This document shows positions 1 through 7,799 of a stretch of DNA of 64,000 nucleotides, in pieces. The position numbers and the translations under genes were made by a program. The DNA is from Aureliella sp046290675 (lineage in GTDB: Bacteria > Planctomycetota > Planctomycetia > Pirellulales > Pirellulaceae), in the NCBI GenBank assembly GCA_046290675.1, contig JBKAHA010000001.1, positions 806,001 to 870,000 of the forward strand. Direction: 5' to 3'. A model generated the notes under the pieces. The model saw only the letters and a program-made list of their open reading frames with translations. It was not told the origin of the DNA and did not search any database. Positions within the stretch are counted from its first letter, which is position 1, and every line of letters starts with the position of its first letter.

Positions 1-276
1 AGCGCGACGGTAGCCATGTTGACGTCATCTGCCATTCTCGCACAAACACTGTCCGTGACTACTTTGCCCTATCACCCAATCTATATCGCACTTGCCATTG
101 GCTGCGGGTCCAAGCCATTGCCTTGGATGAATGACAGCGGATTCTGGCAGGTGACTACGATGACGGGCATGAAACCAACCCAGACACTGCAAACGTTTTC
201 GGCTGCACTGACCATCATGGGCTTGGTCGGATTTGCAGCCACCCTGCTTGGTGCGTGGCTCCTTCCACTTCGTTAG
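1..276 (+). CDS. GntP-family permease, C-terminal fragment (5' end outside window)
   Basis: The reading frame is open from the first base and encodes the last 91 residues of a polytopic permease of the gluconate/H+ symporter (GntP) family. Visible family hallmarks are the opening SATVAM segment, the very conserved AIGCGSKPLPWMNDSGFW block, the TLQTFSAALTIMG segment and a final hydrophobic helix ending at LLPLR. GntP proteins import sugar acids such as gluconate through the inner membrane. About three quarters of the protein lies upstream, so the substrate cannot be guessed. A downstream ATG at 16 is only an internal methionine. The next gene follows after about 100 bp and seems unrelated. Confidence 0.88.
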   Translation, partial: SATVAMLTSSAILAQTLSVTTLPYHPIYIALAIGCGSKPLPWMNDSGFWQVTTMTGMKPTQTLQTFSAALTIMGLVGFAATLLGAWLLPLR

Positions 277-381
277 CAATTCAACCAGATCGCGACTGAG
301 TCTAACAGAGCGCACCCGTAGTTGGATTATCGGTCGTCATACCGCACACATTTCTTTCCGAGTCTACCGCGAGCCTGCACC

Positions 382-660
382 ATGACTGACTTCGACCGTT
401 CGGGTTACGACGAAGAATTCGACGATGAAGACTGGGACGATCCAGAGGAAGATCACTGGGAGGACGACGATGAATCGGAAACGATACCCTGCCCGTTTTG
501 TAAACGAGAAATCGACGAAGAAGCGCTCCGCTGCCCATTCTGTGATCAGTACGTTGAGGGACTTTCAAAACCTACGGTTAATCAACCGAAATGGATCGTT
601 TGGACGGCCATTCTTCTTTTGGCTTTGTTCGCAGTGGGTTATGTCGCGGCCCTCTTCTGA
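382..660 (+). CDS. Small zinc-ribbon membrane protein
   Basis: A 92-residue protein with three parts: a very acidic N-terminus (residues 1-34, mostly Asp/Glu), a zinc ribbon made of two CPFC knuckles (residues 37-40 and 51-54), and one C-terminal transmembrane helix (about 71-90). It is therefore probably a tail-anchored inner-membrane protein with a cytoplasmic zinc knuckle. The in-frame start at 322 would add 20 residues without a family look; the ATG at 382 directly precedes the acidic region and is preferred, although no good Shine-Dalgarno sequence is seen. Function unknown. Similar short zinc-ribbon/TM proteins are common in planctomycetes. Confidence 0.75.
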   Translation: MTDFDRSGYDEEFDDEDWDDPEEDHWEDDDESETIPCPFCKREIDEEALRCPFCDQYVEGLSKPTVNQPKWIVWTAILLLALFAVGYVAALF

Positions 661-1094
661 TTGCATCTCGCCGCTGAAGGTGTTTCGCACGTCAGAATTA
701 TCCCGCGCGGCAGGCAAAGCAATGGCACTTGTTAGCTGCTTGCTCCGGGTACCCGGCAGGTTAGACCTGAAAGCGACGTCCTAGCGTCGCGCCACGTTGT
801 AAGGAATAAGCCGGCGAGAACGAGCCGGGATAACCCGCGAGAAGTGATTGGTCTTGCAGTATCGGTTATGCAATGCCGGGTTGCATTCTACAACGGTAGC
901 AGGCCGCAGAACGGGGGTAGCTATACCTAACCTGAATCGCCGGTCCAACATGAAAACGGTCGGCGGACGTAATGCCTTCATTAGGCTGCGTCGATATCTA
1001 ACGCATCGGAAGGGGACTCGCCTTTTCGACCAAAGCAGATTTCAACGGATTGATCTACGAGATACACGTACAGCCGTGAAGAAGGAGCGATTCA
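661..1094. other. Intergenic region upstream of csrA
   Basis: No supportable gene was found. Two short perfect inverted repeats are present: a 12-bp palindrome at 745-756 centred on GGTACC and a 6-bp-arm hairpin at 773-790. Neither is followed by a T-run, so neither is called a terminator. The csrA ribosome-binding site lies at the right edge. Confidence 0.5.
1081..1087 (+). promoter_or_regulatory. csrA ribosome-binding site
   Basis: GAAGGAG lies 7 nt before the csrA ATG and fixes the start. It contains a GGA core, the element CsrA itself binds, so feedback on its own translation is possible (inference). Confidence 0.75.
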
Positions 1095-1319
1095 ATGTTG
1101 GTGCTGTCGCGACATAGAGACGAGAGCATCATGATCGGAGATGACGTCGTCATCACGATCGTCGATATTCGGGGCGATAAAGTGCGTTTGGGAATTGAGG
1201 CACCTCAAGATATTCCCGTGCACCGCCAAGAAGTATACGAAGCCATCAAACGCGAGAATCAGAAAGCCGGTCAACTTCAGCCCGGTGAAACTCGTTCGCT
1301 TGGTAACCGACGACGATAA
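1095..1319 (+). CDS. csrA: Carbon storage regulator CsrA (translational regulator)
   Basis: A 74-residue CsrA/RsmA protein, the small dimeric RNA-binding regulator that binds GGA motifs in mRNA leaders and blocks or stabilises translation. The N-terminal strand MLVLSRHRDE with the RNA-contacting L4 and R6, the IGDDVVITIVDI strand and the conserved R44 in PVHR are all present, so the RNA-binding surface looks intact. Length is slightly above that of E. coli CsrA (61 residues), with a basic tail. A strong ribosome-binding site and a perfect terminator bracket the gene, so it is probably monocistronic. The next gene on the same strand is a flagellin-like protein. In many bacteria CsrA controls flagellin translation (with FliW in Bacillus); no fliW is visible here. 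Confidence 0.95.
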   Translation: MLVLSRHRDESIMIGDDVVITIVDIRGDKVRLGIEAPQDIPVHRQEVYEAIKRENQKAGQLQPGETRSLGNRRR

Positions 1320-1350
1320 TTCGGTCTTGGTGATCAGAATATGCGGATCG

Positions 1351-1390
1351 AATGGAGGCAAGGGCTTGGGCACTTGCCTCCATTTTTTTT
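1351..1390 (+). terminator. csrA: Rho-independent terminator of csrA
   Basis: A perfect 12-bp stem (AATGGAGGCAAG pairing with CTTGCCTCCATT) with a 10-nt loop, running into eight T residues, 31 bp after the csrA stop codon. Confidence 0.93.
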
Positions 1391-1477
1391 GCGAGGCGAG
1401 CCGCTTTGAATATCGAACTCGCACATTTGAGCATCGGTATGCTGAATCATTCAGTTGCCGCTACCAATAATTTTACA

Positions 1478-1507
1478 GCGTCGATGGGCGTCGATGGGCG
1501 TCGAGTG
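1478..1507 (+). repeat. Three 10-bp tandem repeats upstream of the flagellin-like gene
   Basis: The decamer GCGTCGATGG occurs twice perfectly, followed by a third copy with changes near its end. It lies 140 to 170 bp before the flagellin-like start. Purpose unknown. Confidence 0.7.
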
Positions 1508-1626
1508 GGCGCCCGCCGGAGATGCTGACGTGCTTGGGCCTCCTCGATCTGCCGCCCAACAGACATGCGAAAGCCGATATGGTTCTGAAGCACTTCGTCC
1601 GGAAGACACCCAGACAAACTTTGAAT

Positions 1627-1643
1627 GGATTCTAAGGGAATCT
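1627..1643 (+). promoter_or_regulatory. Hairpin holding the ribosome-binding site of the flagellin-like gene
   Basis: GGATTC, loop TAAGG, GAATCT: five Watson-Crick pairs plus one G-T pair. The Shine-Dalgarno AAGGGA (1634-1639) falls in the loop and the 3' arm. Both GGA cores in the leader (1627-1629 and 1637-1639) lie in the structure. A competing 5-bp pairing of 1625-1629 with 1645-1649 would cover the start codon. This is the geometry of a CsrA-type translational operator; CsrA binding is inferred. Confidence 0.5.
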
Positions 1644-1647
1644 TTCC

Positions 1648-3051
1648 ATGCAAAGCCAATCCAGAATACTCACAACTGATGTGAATAGTTTTTCGGTTGC
1701 TGATGAGGCCCACTCTCAAATCGCCGTAGCCCGAACACCAGCGAAGCAGCTACCCAACTCCGGCCTTCGTGTTCGATGCCGCGACATTGAAATTCAATCA
1801 ACGCCGCCGGAGCTAGCGACTTTGGATGCCTCCTCATTCCTGAAGCTTGCGGAAGGATCGTTGAGCGACTGCCAAGAGCTGCTACAGGATCTTGAAATAG
1901 CCATTCAAGAGTGCCTGCGCTCAGATACTCCGGTTCGCGAAGCTCAATTAAATGTCGACCAACTGGTCGATTCCTTTCAAACCTTCACTCAGTCGGTACA
2001 GATCCAGCTGGGCAACGAGCGATCAGTGGGGCTCTTCGACGGTTCCTGCGGATTTGCCGATACGTCTCGCGCTCATGCGGACATTTTGGAATGCAATATC
2101 TTCCAGGCGGATCTCTCACGCACCGGCGACAAAACGATCCGCGTTGGAATCGAGGAAGTCGCTAGCAGGGCGCGAATCAGGCTTGCCGAATTCGCCTTTG
2201 CAGATGGACTACTAGCCGACGCGGCATTCGAACTACGCGGCGCGGCCGGCTCAGAGACCTTCACATTTAGCGAAGGAACGACCGCCAACCAAATTGTCGG
2301 CATGGTCAACCTATTCGCCGACCGGACAGGTGTGTCCGCAAAAATCGTGAACTCGGGAATAGAGCTACTGAGTACGAATTGGGGAACCGATGCGTTCGTA
2401 TCCTTCGGTCTGATATCTGAAGGCGCAAGCGGCAGGGTACAAGACAATCTATCCACGACGATGGCTACGGGCACTGATGCCCAAGGCACAATCAATGGGG
2501 TGCCAGCGTTCGGATCTGGCAACACACTGAGAATTCGCACCGCTTCTCTTGACCTCCAGGTCGTGGTCGGCGAGCTTGCAGATGGGACACTAACTTTCCG
2601 CATTACAGCCGGCGGCGTCGACCTAAGCCTGCCTGAAATGCAAGCTAGAATCGGAATCGGCTCGCTATCGATCGCCCACCTAGGCGGTCCAGCCGGCCGA
2701 CTTTATGAGATTACGTCGGGTCAACGGCTGGCATTGGATCGTGATCCTGGTCGCTCACTTCAAATTGTTCGTGAAGCTCTTGCCTACGTTAGCAACCTGC
2801 GTGAGCGCATGAGTGCCTACCATGAAACGCTGATTGGAGTTTGCGACTCTAGAAATGATAATGCCGAAAAGATCGAGACTACGACTTCATTTGAGTCTCA
2901 CCCTAACAACGCAAATGTGAAGCCACGTTTCCTCAGCCCCAAGCGCTCACAAGATTTTGGGCTCACACCCCACTCGAAACGTTCCCAAACGGCACCGATC
3001 CTCGTTCAGCCAGGAACATCCGTCCTACATGTTGGCGCCGGCGATTTCTAG
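1648..3051 (+). CDS. Divergent flagellin-like filament protein
   Basis: A 467-residue protein that keeps the core of planctomycete flagellins but not their ends. Residues 62-133 match the flagellin D1 helices (LKLAEGSLSDCQELLQDLE, then VDQLVDSF, ending GLFDGS). Residues 193-255 resemble the flagellin hook-IN repeat (FELRGAAGSETFTF and so on). Residues 276-360 follow the usual C-terminal pattern ending in LGGPAGRLYEI, and 366-396 is the C-terminal helix. The canonical D0 helices are missing: the first 55 residues have no family look, and after residue 400 there is a 67-residue low-complexity tail. The ATG is preceded by AAGGGA within a hairpin. It may be a minor filament, cap or adhesive surface protein rather than the main flagellin, or a decaying paralogue. 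Confidence 0.7.
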   Translation: MQSQSRILTTDVNSFSVADEAHSQIAVARTPAKQLPNSGLRVRCRDIEIQSTPPELATLDASSFLKLAEGSLSDCQELLQDLEIAIQECLRSDTPVREAQLNVDQLVDSFQTFTQSVQIQLGNERSVGLFDGSCGFADTSRAHADILECNIFQADLSRTGDKTIRVGIEEVASRARIRLAEFAFADGLLADAAFELRGAAGSETFTFSEGTTANQIVGMVNLFADRTGVSAKIVNSGIELLSTNWGTDAFVSFGLISEGASGRVQDNLSTTMATGTDAQGTINGVPAFGSGNTLRIRTASLDLQVVVGELADGTLTFRITAGGVDLSLPEMQARIGIGSLSIAHLGGPAGRLYEITSGQRLALDRDPGRSLQIVREALAYVSNLRERMSAYHETLIGVCDSRNDNAEKIETTTSFESHPNNANVKPRFLSPKRSQDFGLTPHSKRSQTAPILVQPGTSVLHVGAGDF

Positions 3052-3235
3052 AATGCACTTTCTGCGAACCAAACGCGGTTGAACTCGACTGCAGACATGG
3101 CCCACGAGATTCAAAATGATTCCATTTAACAACCGCTGGAAAGCGACTCGCAAAGACATCAGATTGATCCGGTTAGGTTCCCGACATCATCGACTCACTC
3201 TCAGTTTTCCCCGGATCTTATCTGCGACCGATTGG

Positions 3236-6200
3236 TTAGTGAGTCAATTTGTCGATGGTCTCGCACAGCTGACTAATGCGATAGGGCTTTGCAAGAAAAG
3301 CCACCTTCTCAGTTGATCTCACCTTGATTCGACTCGCCGAATATCCACTACAAATCGCGATTGGCAACTCGGGCCATCTTTCGCGAATAATGTCATAGCA
3401 TTCATTACCGGTCATCTCTGGCATGATGAGATCGAGTAGCACAGCGTCAATCGCGTCTTGCCTCTCTAAAACTTCCAGAGCCACACGCCCGTTTTCGGCA
3501 GTCAGGACATTGTGGCCGAGTGCGGAAAGAATCCTGGTACCGGCCGCTCTCAACAGCGGGTCGTCATCGACGAGCAACAGAGTCAGCGGTGTTTCTGCTT
3601 CATATTTGCTTGAACCGGAGAAGGCGTCTCCCTCCTCAATCTGCTCATCGCATATTGGAAAGTATAGAGCAAACTTAGTACCCTTCCCTAAGGTCGATTC
3701 ACAAACAATGTCGCCTTCGTGCTGTTGAATGATCCCGAATGCAGTCGATAACCCCAGCCCGGTCCCGACTCCCCTAGCTTTGGTCGTAAAGAACGGTTCG
3801 AAAATCCGTTCTTTGACGGCTTCGGTCATACCCTCCCCGTCATCCTCTACCGATAAGCACGCGCACGAGCCTAACAATGGATGGTTTGCAAGTGAGGTTC
3901 TAATGCGTATCGTGCCATGGAGCGGTCCGATCGCGTCGCTGGCATTGATACAGAGATTCATCAACACTTGTTCGAGACTTGCCAGATCAAGCTTGATTGG
4001 AAGCGGCTCCGGACTCATGAAAAGATTGACGTGTATCGACGCGTCCAAGCTACGACGAACGATGTTGAATACTCCCTGGACGACTTCATTGACGTCGAGC
4101 ACACGGAAACTGAGTTGGGTCTTCCGTGAGAAATCTAGCAATTGCCGAGTCAAATCGGCAGCTCTCCGCACGGAAGACTCGATGGGCTTCGCATACTCGC
4201 GGATATCGATCTCATATTCTTCCGCCAAATAGGAGAGAAGAATCATATTGCTCCCAATGACGGTCAACACGTTGTTAAAATCGTGCGCGATCCCACCGGA
4301 AAGCCGACCAACCGCCTCCATCTTCTGCGCTTGCAGATACTCGCGTTCCAATTTTCGTTCCTTCGTCACATCTTGGAACGTCCAATAGTTACCAAGAATG
4401 CCTTTGCCTCCCGCAGTGATTGGACTCGCGTAGACCAATAGACTTCGGCCGCCGAGCTCAAGCTCGACCGTACCCTGCTGTTGTTGATCGAGCACTTTGT
4501 CACACATATCCTCAAATGCCGAAGGGTCTTCTAGGCACTCGGCGAGGCTGCTGAGGCAATCTCGAATCGTCAAACCCTCGATGTCATCCCGCCCAATTAG
4601 GTTGCGAAATCTCCTGTTGCTTTGCGAAATGGAACCATCCGAATCGTTGAGCACAATTGCCTCTTTAGCGGCTTCGAACGATTTCGATAGATGTGATTGG
4701 ACTGCCGTCAGCTTGGCCGTTCTACTCGCAACTTGAGTCTTAAGGGTTTGATTCCAAACAACTCCCAGGATTAAAACGATCAGGCCGCCGAGAGCAAAGA
4801 ATAGGAGTAACGTTCTGCTAAGCATCAACGGTCGCTGCTGCAGGCGAATGAAATCAGGTCCGTCCACATACATGCTGTATTCAAAATCTTGGGGATTGGG
4901 GCTCAGTCGCCAGTCGGACGGGACTCTTCGGCGCACGGCGTCCTGCGTTAGATGTCTAAAATACACACCGTCAACCTCCACCGAGTCTCCTACTCGCACG
5001 TCAGAAACACTTGCCCCGAATGAAACGATTGGGCAGTAAACCATCACTTCGAAGCCGGATTCAGTTTCGAGCAGCAAGTTTGTAACATCCCCCTGCCGTG
5101 ATTTCCCAATGACTTTTCCGTCAAGCACCGTGAAAGGCGTAGACGGCTGGATTGCCGCTTCTGGGAACAGACGAGGATTGTCACCAAACTCAAGATCTGG
5201 CTGCCTTTCATCCGTTAAACAAAGAAAACGCGATTTCCTAAACCGGACGTTCGTCGCGTATTGCGGTTGTCCATCGTCGCTAGTCCAATCGATGCCGATG
5301 AAGTCACCTCTCTCGAATTCCGACGACAAATACGTTTTCAAAAAGACAAATCGCGGTCCGACAGGACTCGGCGTGGCACAGATCATCCGACCCGACGGTT
5401 CGGAATAAACAACACAATAAAGACCGGGCTCCTTGGGTTTGGCTATCTGAAGATTCCATTGGGCACCATTCAGTTCTGCAATCTGGTCTTCATTTTGAAG
5501 CAACATTTCAAAGCGGTCGCCATGTCGCCTAAAGAGTCCGTGCACGATGAAAGTTCGGTTCAACACTTCGTAAAGCTCTTCCCGGCTGTAGCTACGGTCG
5601 AGCCTGATAATGAGACGCCGTCCGTGGATGTGCGTAAATTGCCGCAAGACGAATAGCGTCTCCTCTTCAGCCACAAAAACTTCTTCTACCGAGCCCGTAA
5701 ATCGAGCGTACTTATTGTGGCGAGTCTTCAACTGGTCGTCGTGGATCCTTGCCTCAACGACTTCTAATTCGAAATCTTCCTCATTTCGCTCCAGCGCAGT
5801 TATAGCCGGGTATTTAGCCGTCCCACTAAGAGCGCCCCGCACGCGTACCGAATCGCCAATGGAGATCTCTGCCAGTTGTGTGTAGCAATCCGGCGGGCAA
5901 GGAATCTCGCAACTCCGCCCTTCCTTGCTTATGACCAAAATTCCTCTGCGGATCGAAGCGTAGGAGACAGCCCCCGCTACATCAAATTCCCATCCATCAG
6001 TTATCGGACTGCGGTCAACGAGGTAGTTTGAAAGCTCAGACAGTTTGGTAATCAATCTCGGACCGCGCGTATCCGCTGACGCACTGCCCAAAAAAGAACT
6101 GCTCGCAAGTAGCCAAATTAGCCCGAAAACTGCCTGAGACCTAATTCCCCGAGTCAACGACGAACCGTCGAAGCAAGTCATCATGTACCGGGACTTTTCG

Positions 6201-6268
6201 GACCTAATAGCCAAGCCTAGATTTCCAATACGAGAATCGCAACGAGGAGAGCGGTAGGGATAGTGCAT
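3236..6268 (-). CDS. Hybrid sensor histidine kinase with PAS and receiver domains
   Basis: A 1010-residue membrane-bound hybrid kinase. In order: signal peptide or first helix (about residues 41-66), a large extracytoplasmic sensor region containing several OB-like beta repeats (about 70-480), a transmembrane helix (about 484-506), a PAS domain (about 525-640), the phosphoacceptor helix with GGIAHDFNNVL (His near 662), an HATPase domain with the N, G1 and G2 boxes (DASDAI, DDGEGM, GVGTGLGLS), and a C-terminal receiver (LLLVDDD, LLDLIMPEM with Asp near 945, and LAKPY). It can therefore autophosphorylate and pass phosphate to its own receiver, but no output domain follows. Alternative starts at 6184 or 6181 sit just before the signal peptide and are equally likely, since none has a clear ribosome-binding site. 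No partner regulator is adjacent. Confidence 0.9.
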   Translation of the reverse strand: MHYPYRSPRCDSRIGNLGLAIRSEKSRYMMTCFDGSSLTRGIRSQAVFGLIWLLASSSFLGSASADTRGPRLITKLSELSNYLVDRSPITDGWEFDVAGAVSYASIRRGILVISKEGRSCEIPCPPDCYTQLAEISIGDSVRVRGALSGTAKYPAITALERNEEDFELEVVEARIHDDQLKTRHNKYARFTGSVEEVFVAEEETLFVLRQFTHIHGRRLIIRLDRSYSREELYEVLNRTFIVHGLFRRHGDRFEMLLQNEDQIAELNGAQWNLQIAKPKEPGLYCVVYSEPSGRMICATPSPVGPRFVFLKTYLSSEFERGDFIGIDWTSDDGQPQYATNVRFRKSRFLCLTDERQPDLEFGDNPRLFPEAAIQPSTPFTVLDGKVIGKSRQGDVTNLLLETESGFEVMVYCPIVSFGASVSDVRVGDSVEVDGVYFRHLTQDAVRRRVPSDWRLSPNPQDFEYSMYVDGPDFIRLQQRPLMLSRTLLLFFALGGLIVLILGVVWNQTLKTQVASRTAKLTAVQSHLSKSFEAAKEAIVLNDSDGSISQSNRRFRNLIGRDDIEGLTIRDCLSSLAECLEDPSAFEDMCDKVLDQQQQGTVELELGGRSLLVYASPITAGGKGILGNYWTFQDVTKERKLEREYLQAQKMEAVGRLSGGIAHDFNNVLTVIGSNMILLSYLAEEYEIDIREYAKPIESSVRRAADLTRQLLDFSRKTQLSFRVLDVNEVVQGVFNIVRRSLDASIHVNLFMSPEPLPIKLDLASLEQVLMNLCINASDAIGPLHGTIRIRTSLANHPLLGSCACLSVEDDGEGMTEAVKERIFEPFFTTKARGVGTGLGLSTAFGIIQQHEGDIVCESTLGKGTKFALYFPICDEQIEEGDAFSGSSKYEAETPLTLLLVDDDPLLRAAGTRILSALGHNVLTAENGRVALEVLERQDAIDAVLLDLIMPEMTGNECYDIIRERWPELPIAICSGYSASRIKVRSTEKVAFLAKPYRISQLCETIDKLTH

Positions 6269-6357
6269 CGTTGATTGAGAACACTTGGCCCCGTGGCCGG
6301 TCCGCTAAGGGTAGCAAATCGCAAAAAGAAGAACGACGACAGTTCCAAAATGCGCAA

Positions 6358-6390
6358 TAAAAAAGCCCAGGAGTTTAGTCCCAGGCTTTC
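6358..6390 (-). terminator. Terminator of the PEP-CTERM gene
   Basis: On the minus strand, AGCCTGGGA, six-base loop CTAAAC, then TCCTGGGCT (nine pairs, two of them G-T), followed by TTTTTTATT. It lies about 35 bp after the stop codon. A-rich sequence on the other side may let it also work in the plus direction. Confidence 0.85.
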
Positions 6391-6424
6391 TTGAATTTCA
6401 GAAGTTACTCGAAAGGCATCTAGC

Positions 6425-7234
6425 CTACGAACGCCGCTTGCGGAATCGAGTCGCACCGAATCCAACCAGTGTCAACAATGCAAACGAGGATGGTTCGGGA
6501 ACAGCCGTAAAACTCGCACCGCCACCTACGTACGTCTGTGAATAAGTCTCTTCCGGATCGGTGATCGCACCTGAGATCAACGAATCACCATTTGGAACGT
6601 TGTTCAACCCGCCAGAGAACTCGAAAATTCCGAAAGGTACAAATGTAACGGAGTCTCCACCGACTCCCGTAACCTCAAATTCCGCCGTAAATAACTCTAG
6701 AACGTCTCCAGGCGAACCTGCCGTGCTTCCAGTGAAATCAGCCTCGTTAGTCCACGAGCCAGCAGAAGCGTCATAGTAACCGCCGCCGCCGATATTACCT
6801 TCGTAAATTCCCGGATCTGGGTTGGCCAAGCCGAGATTTCCGAGCTCATGTCCGGAGTTTGAAAAAGCGAAGAAAGCGGCGGCACCGAATGCAACATCCC
6901 AGTTGCCTTTATTGCTGGATGCGGGAACGCCCGTTCCTGAATCAGCAAGTGTACCGGCCACTATGTCCGTCAAAGCTGTTACGCTAACGGTGGGATCCGC
7001 ATCCCAAGCAATGTCAACACCAACTCCGTTGTAAAAGTCGGTGAGCAGTGTGCCGACGCTGTTATCGAATAGCACGGACACACTTACGGTCTGGGTTCCC
7101 GGGTCAAAAACGATCGTGTCTTGCGCCCCGGGGGTTAGCGGGTCGACGTCGATCACAATCCCTGCAGAGGCTGGAGCTGCAAGCAAAAGCATTGCTGCGA
7201 GAGAGGCAGCTACCGCTTTGAACGAAATCTTCAT
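6425..7234 (-). CDS. PEP-CTERM sorting-signal secreted protein
   Basis: A 269-residue exported protein with a clean N-terminal signal peptide (residues 1-24, cut after PASAG) and a C-terminal sorting tag: VPEPSSFALL, a hydrophobic helix, and the basic end RFRKRRS. Proteins of this class are processed by an exosortase and displayed or released at the cell surface. The middle (about 25-240) is a beta-rich Gly/Asp/Val domain that I do not recognise. GAAGGA lies about 8 nt before the ATG. The gene stands alone with its own terminator. No exosortase is visible in the window, so one must be encoded elsewhere. Confidence 0.88.
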   Translation of the reverse strand: MKISFKAVAASLAAMLLLAAPASAGIVIDVDPLTPGAQDTIVFDPGTQTVSVSVLFDNSVGTLLTDFYNGVGVDIAWDADPTVSVTALTDIVAGTLADSGTGVPASSNKGNWDVAFGAAAFFAFSNSGHELGNLGLANPDPGIYEGNIGGGGYYDASAGSWTNEADFTGSTAGSPGDVLELFTAEFEVTGVGGDSVTFVPFGIFEFSGGLNNVPNGDSLISGAITDPEETYSQTYVGGGASFTAVPEPSSFALLTLVGFGATRFRKRRS

Positions 7235-7799
7235 TTCGTTGTTCCTTCATTTGGACAGTTAAACTTCTGACCCATCTATATTACCTAGTCATTGCAATTG
7301 ATGCAGCCATTTTGGGTGACCAATCCGTAATTTTTTCTTGCCGATCAGCCCCACCAACAAGGGTGCCTTATCTCACGTTAATCGAGTTTATTCGAAATGA
7401 GACATCATTTAAAGGCAAAACGGCATCGGCGAACCAGCGCCAAGACCTTCCCCGATAGGCGGGATTTCCTGCCGATTTCGCCTTCTCAGAGCATGGGCCG
7501 ATTGAGGATTGCCGAAATTTAGCCCCCATAAACCACGCGAGCTTTGCTAGCTGTCGCAGGTAGGGGAACTGAATGCACGCAAGGTATTGCCTATGGGGAA
7601 CCAACTCCGCGGTGCGAGTGTGCGGAAGTCGAGGTTGCTGCAAAGTCAGGTTACAGCCTTGCATCTCAAGCCTCGGCGCTTAGCAACTAAAAGTATCGGT
7701 TACTCTAGAAGCAAACCGTCTCGCGCAGCGCCGGATCCGAAGACGCAAAACCTCGCATGAAGGGACGAATAACCCAAAATCAGATCTCCTTGGCTAGGG
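7235..7799. other. 565-bp intergenic region, minus-strand promoter side of the PEP-CTERM gene
   Basis: No gene supported. A TAATAT box on the minus strand at about 7277-7282 is a possible -10 for the PEP-CTERM gene, but no -35 at proper spacing is convincing. The rest shows no repeat or hairpin of note. A 98-codon open frame at 7368-7664 has no ribosome-binding site or recognisable sequence. Confidence 0.4.

Noticed and set aside
1573..1580. GCCGATAT, like a sigma-28 (flagellar) -10 box, before the flagellin-like gene
   Set aside because: No TAAA-like -35 element lies at the required distance.
7283..7300. Sigma-54-like promoter on the minus strand before the PEP-CTERM gene (TGGC ... TTGC)
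   Set aside because: The distance between the GG and GC elements is 11 bp; sigma-54 needs 10.
7368..7664. 98-codon open frame on the minus strand
   Set aside because: No ribosome-binding site, odd composition (Arg/Gln/His rich) and no recognisable sequence.
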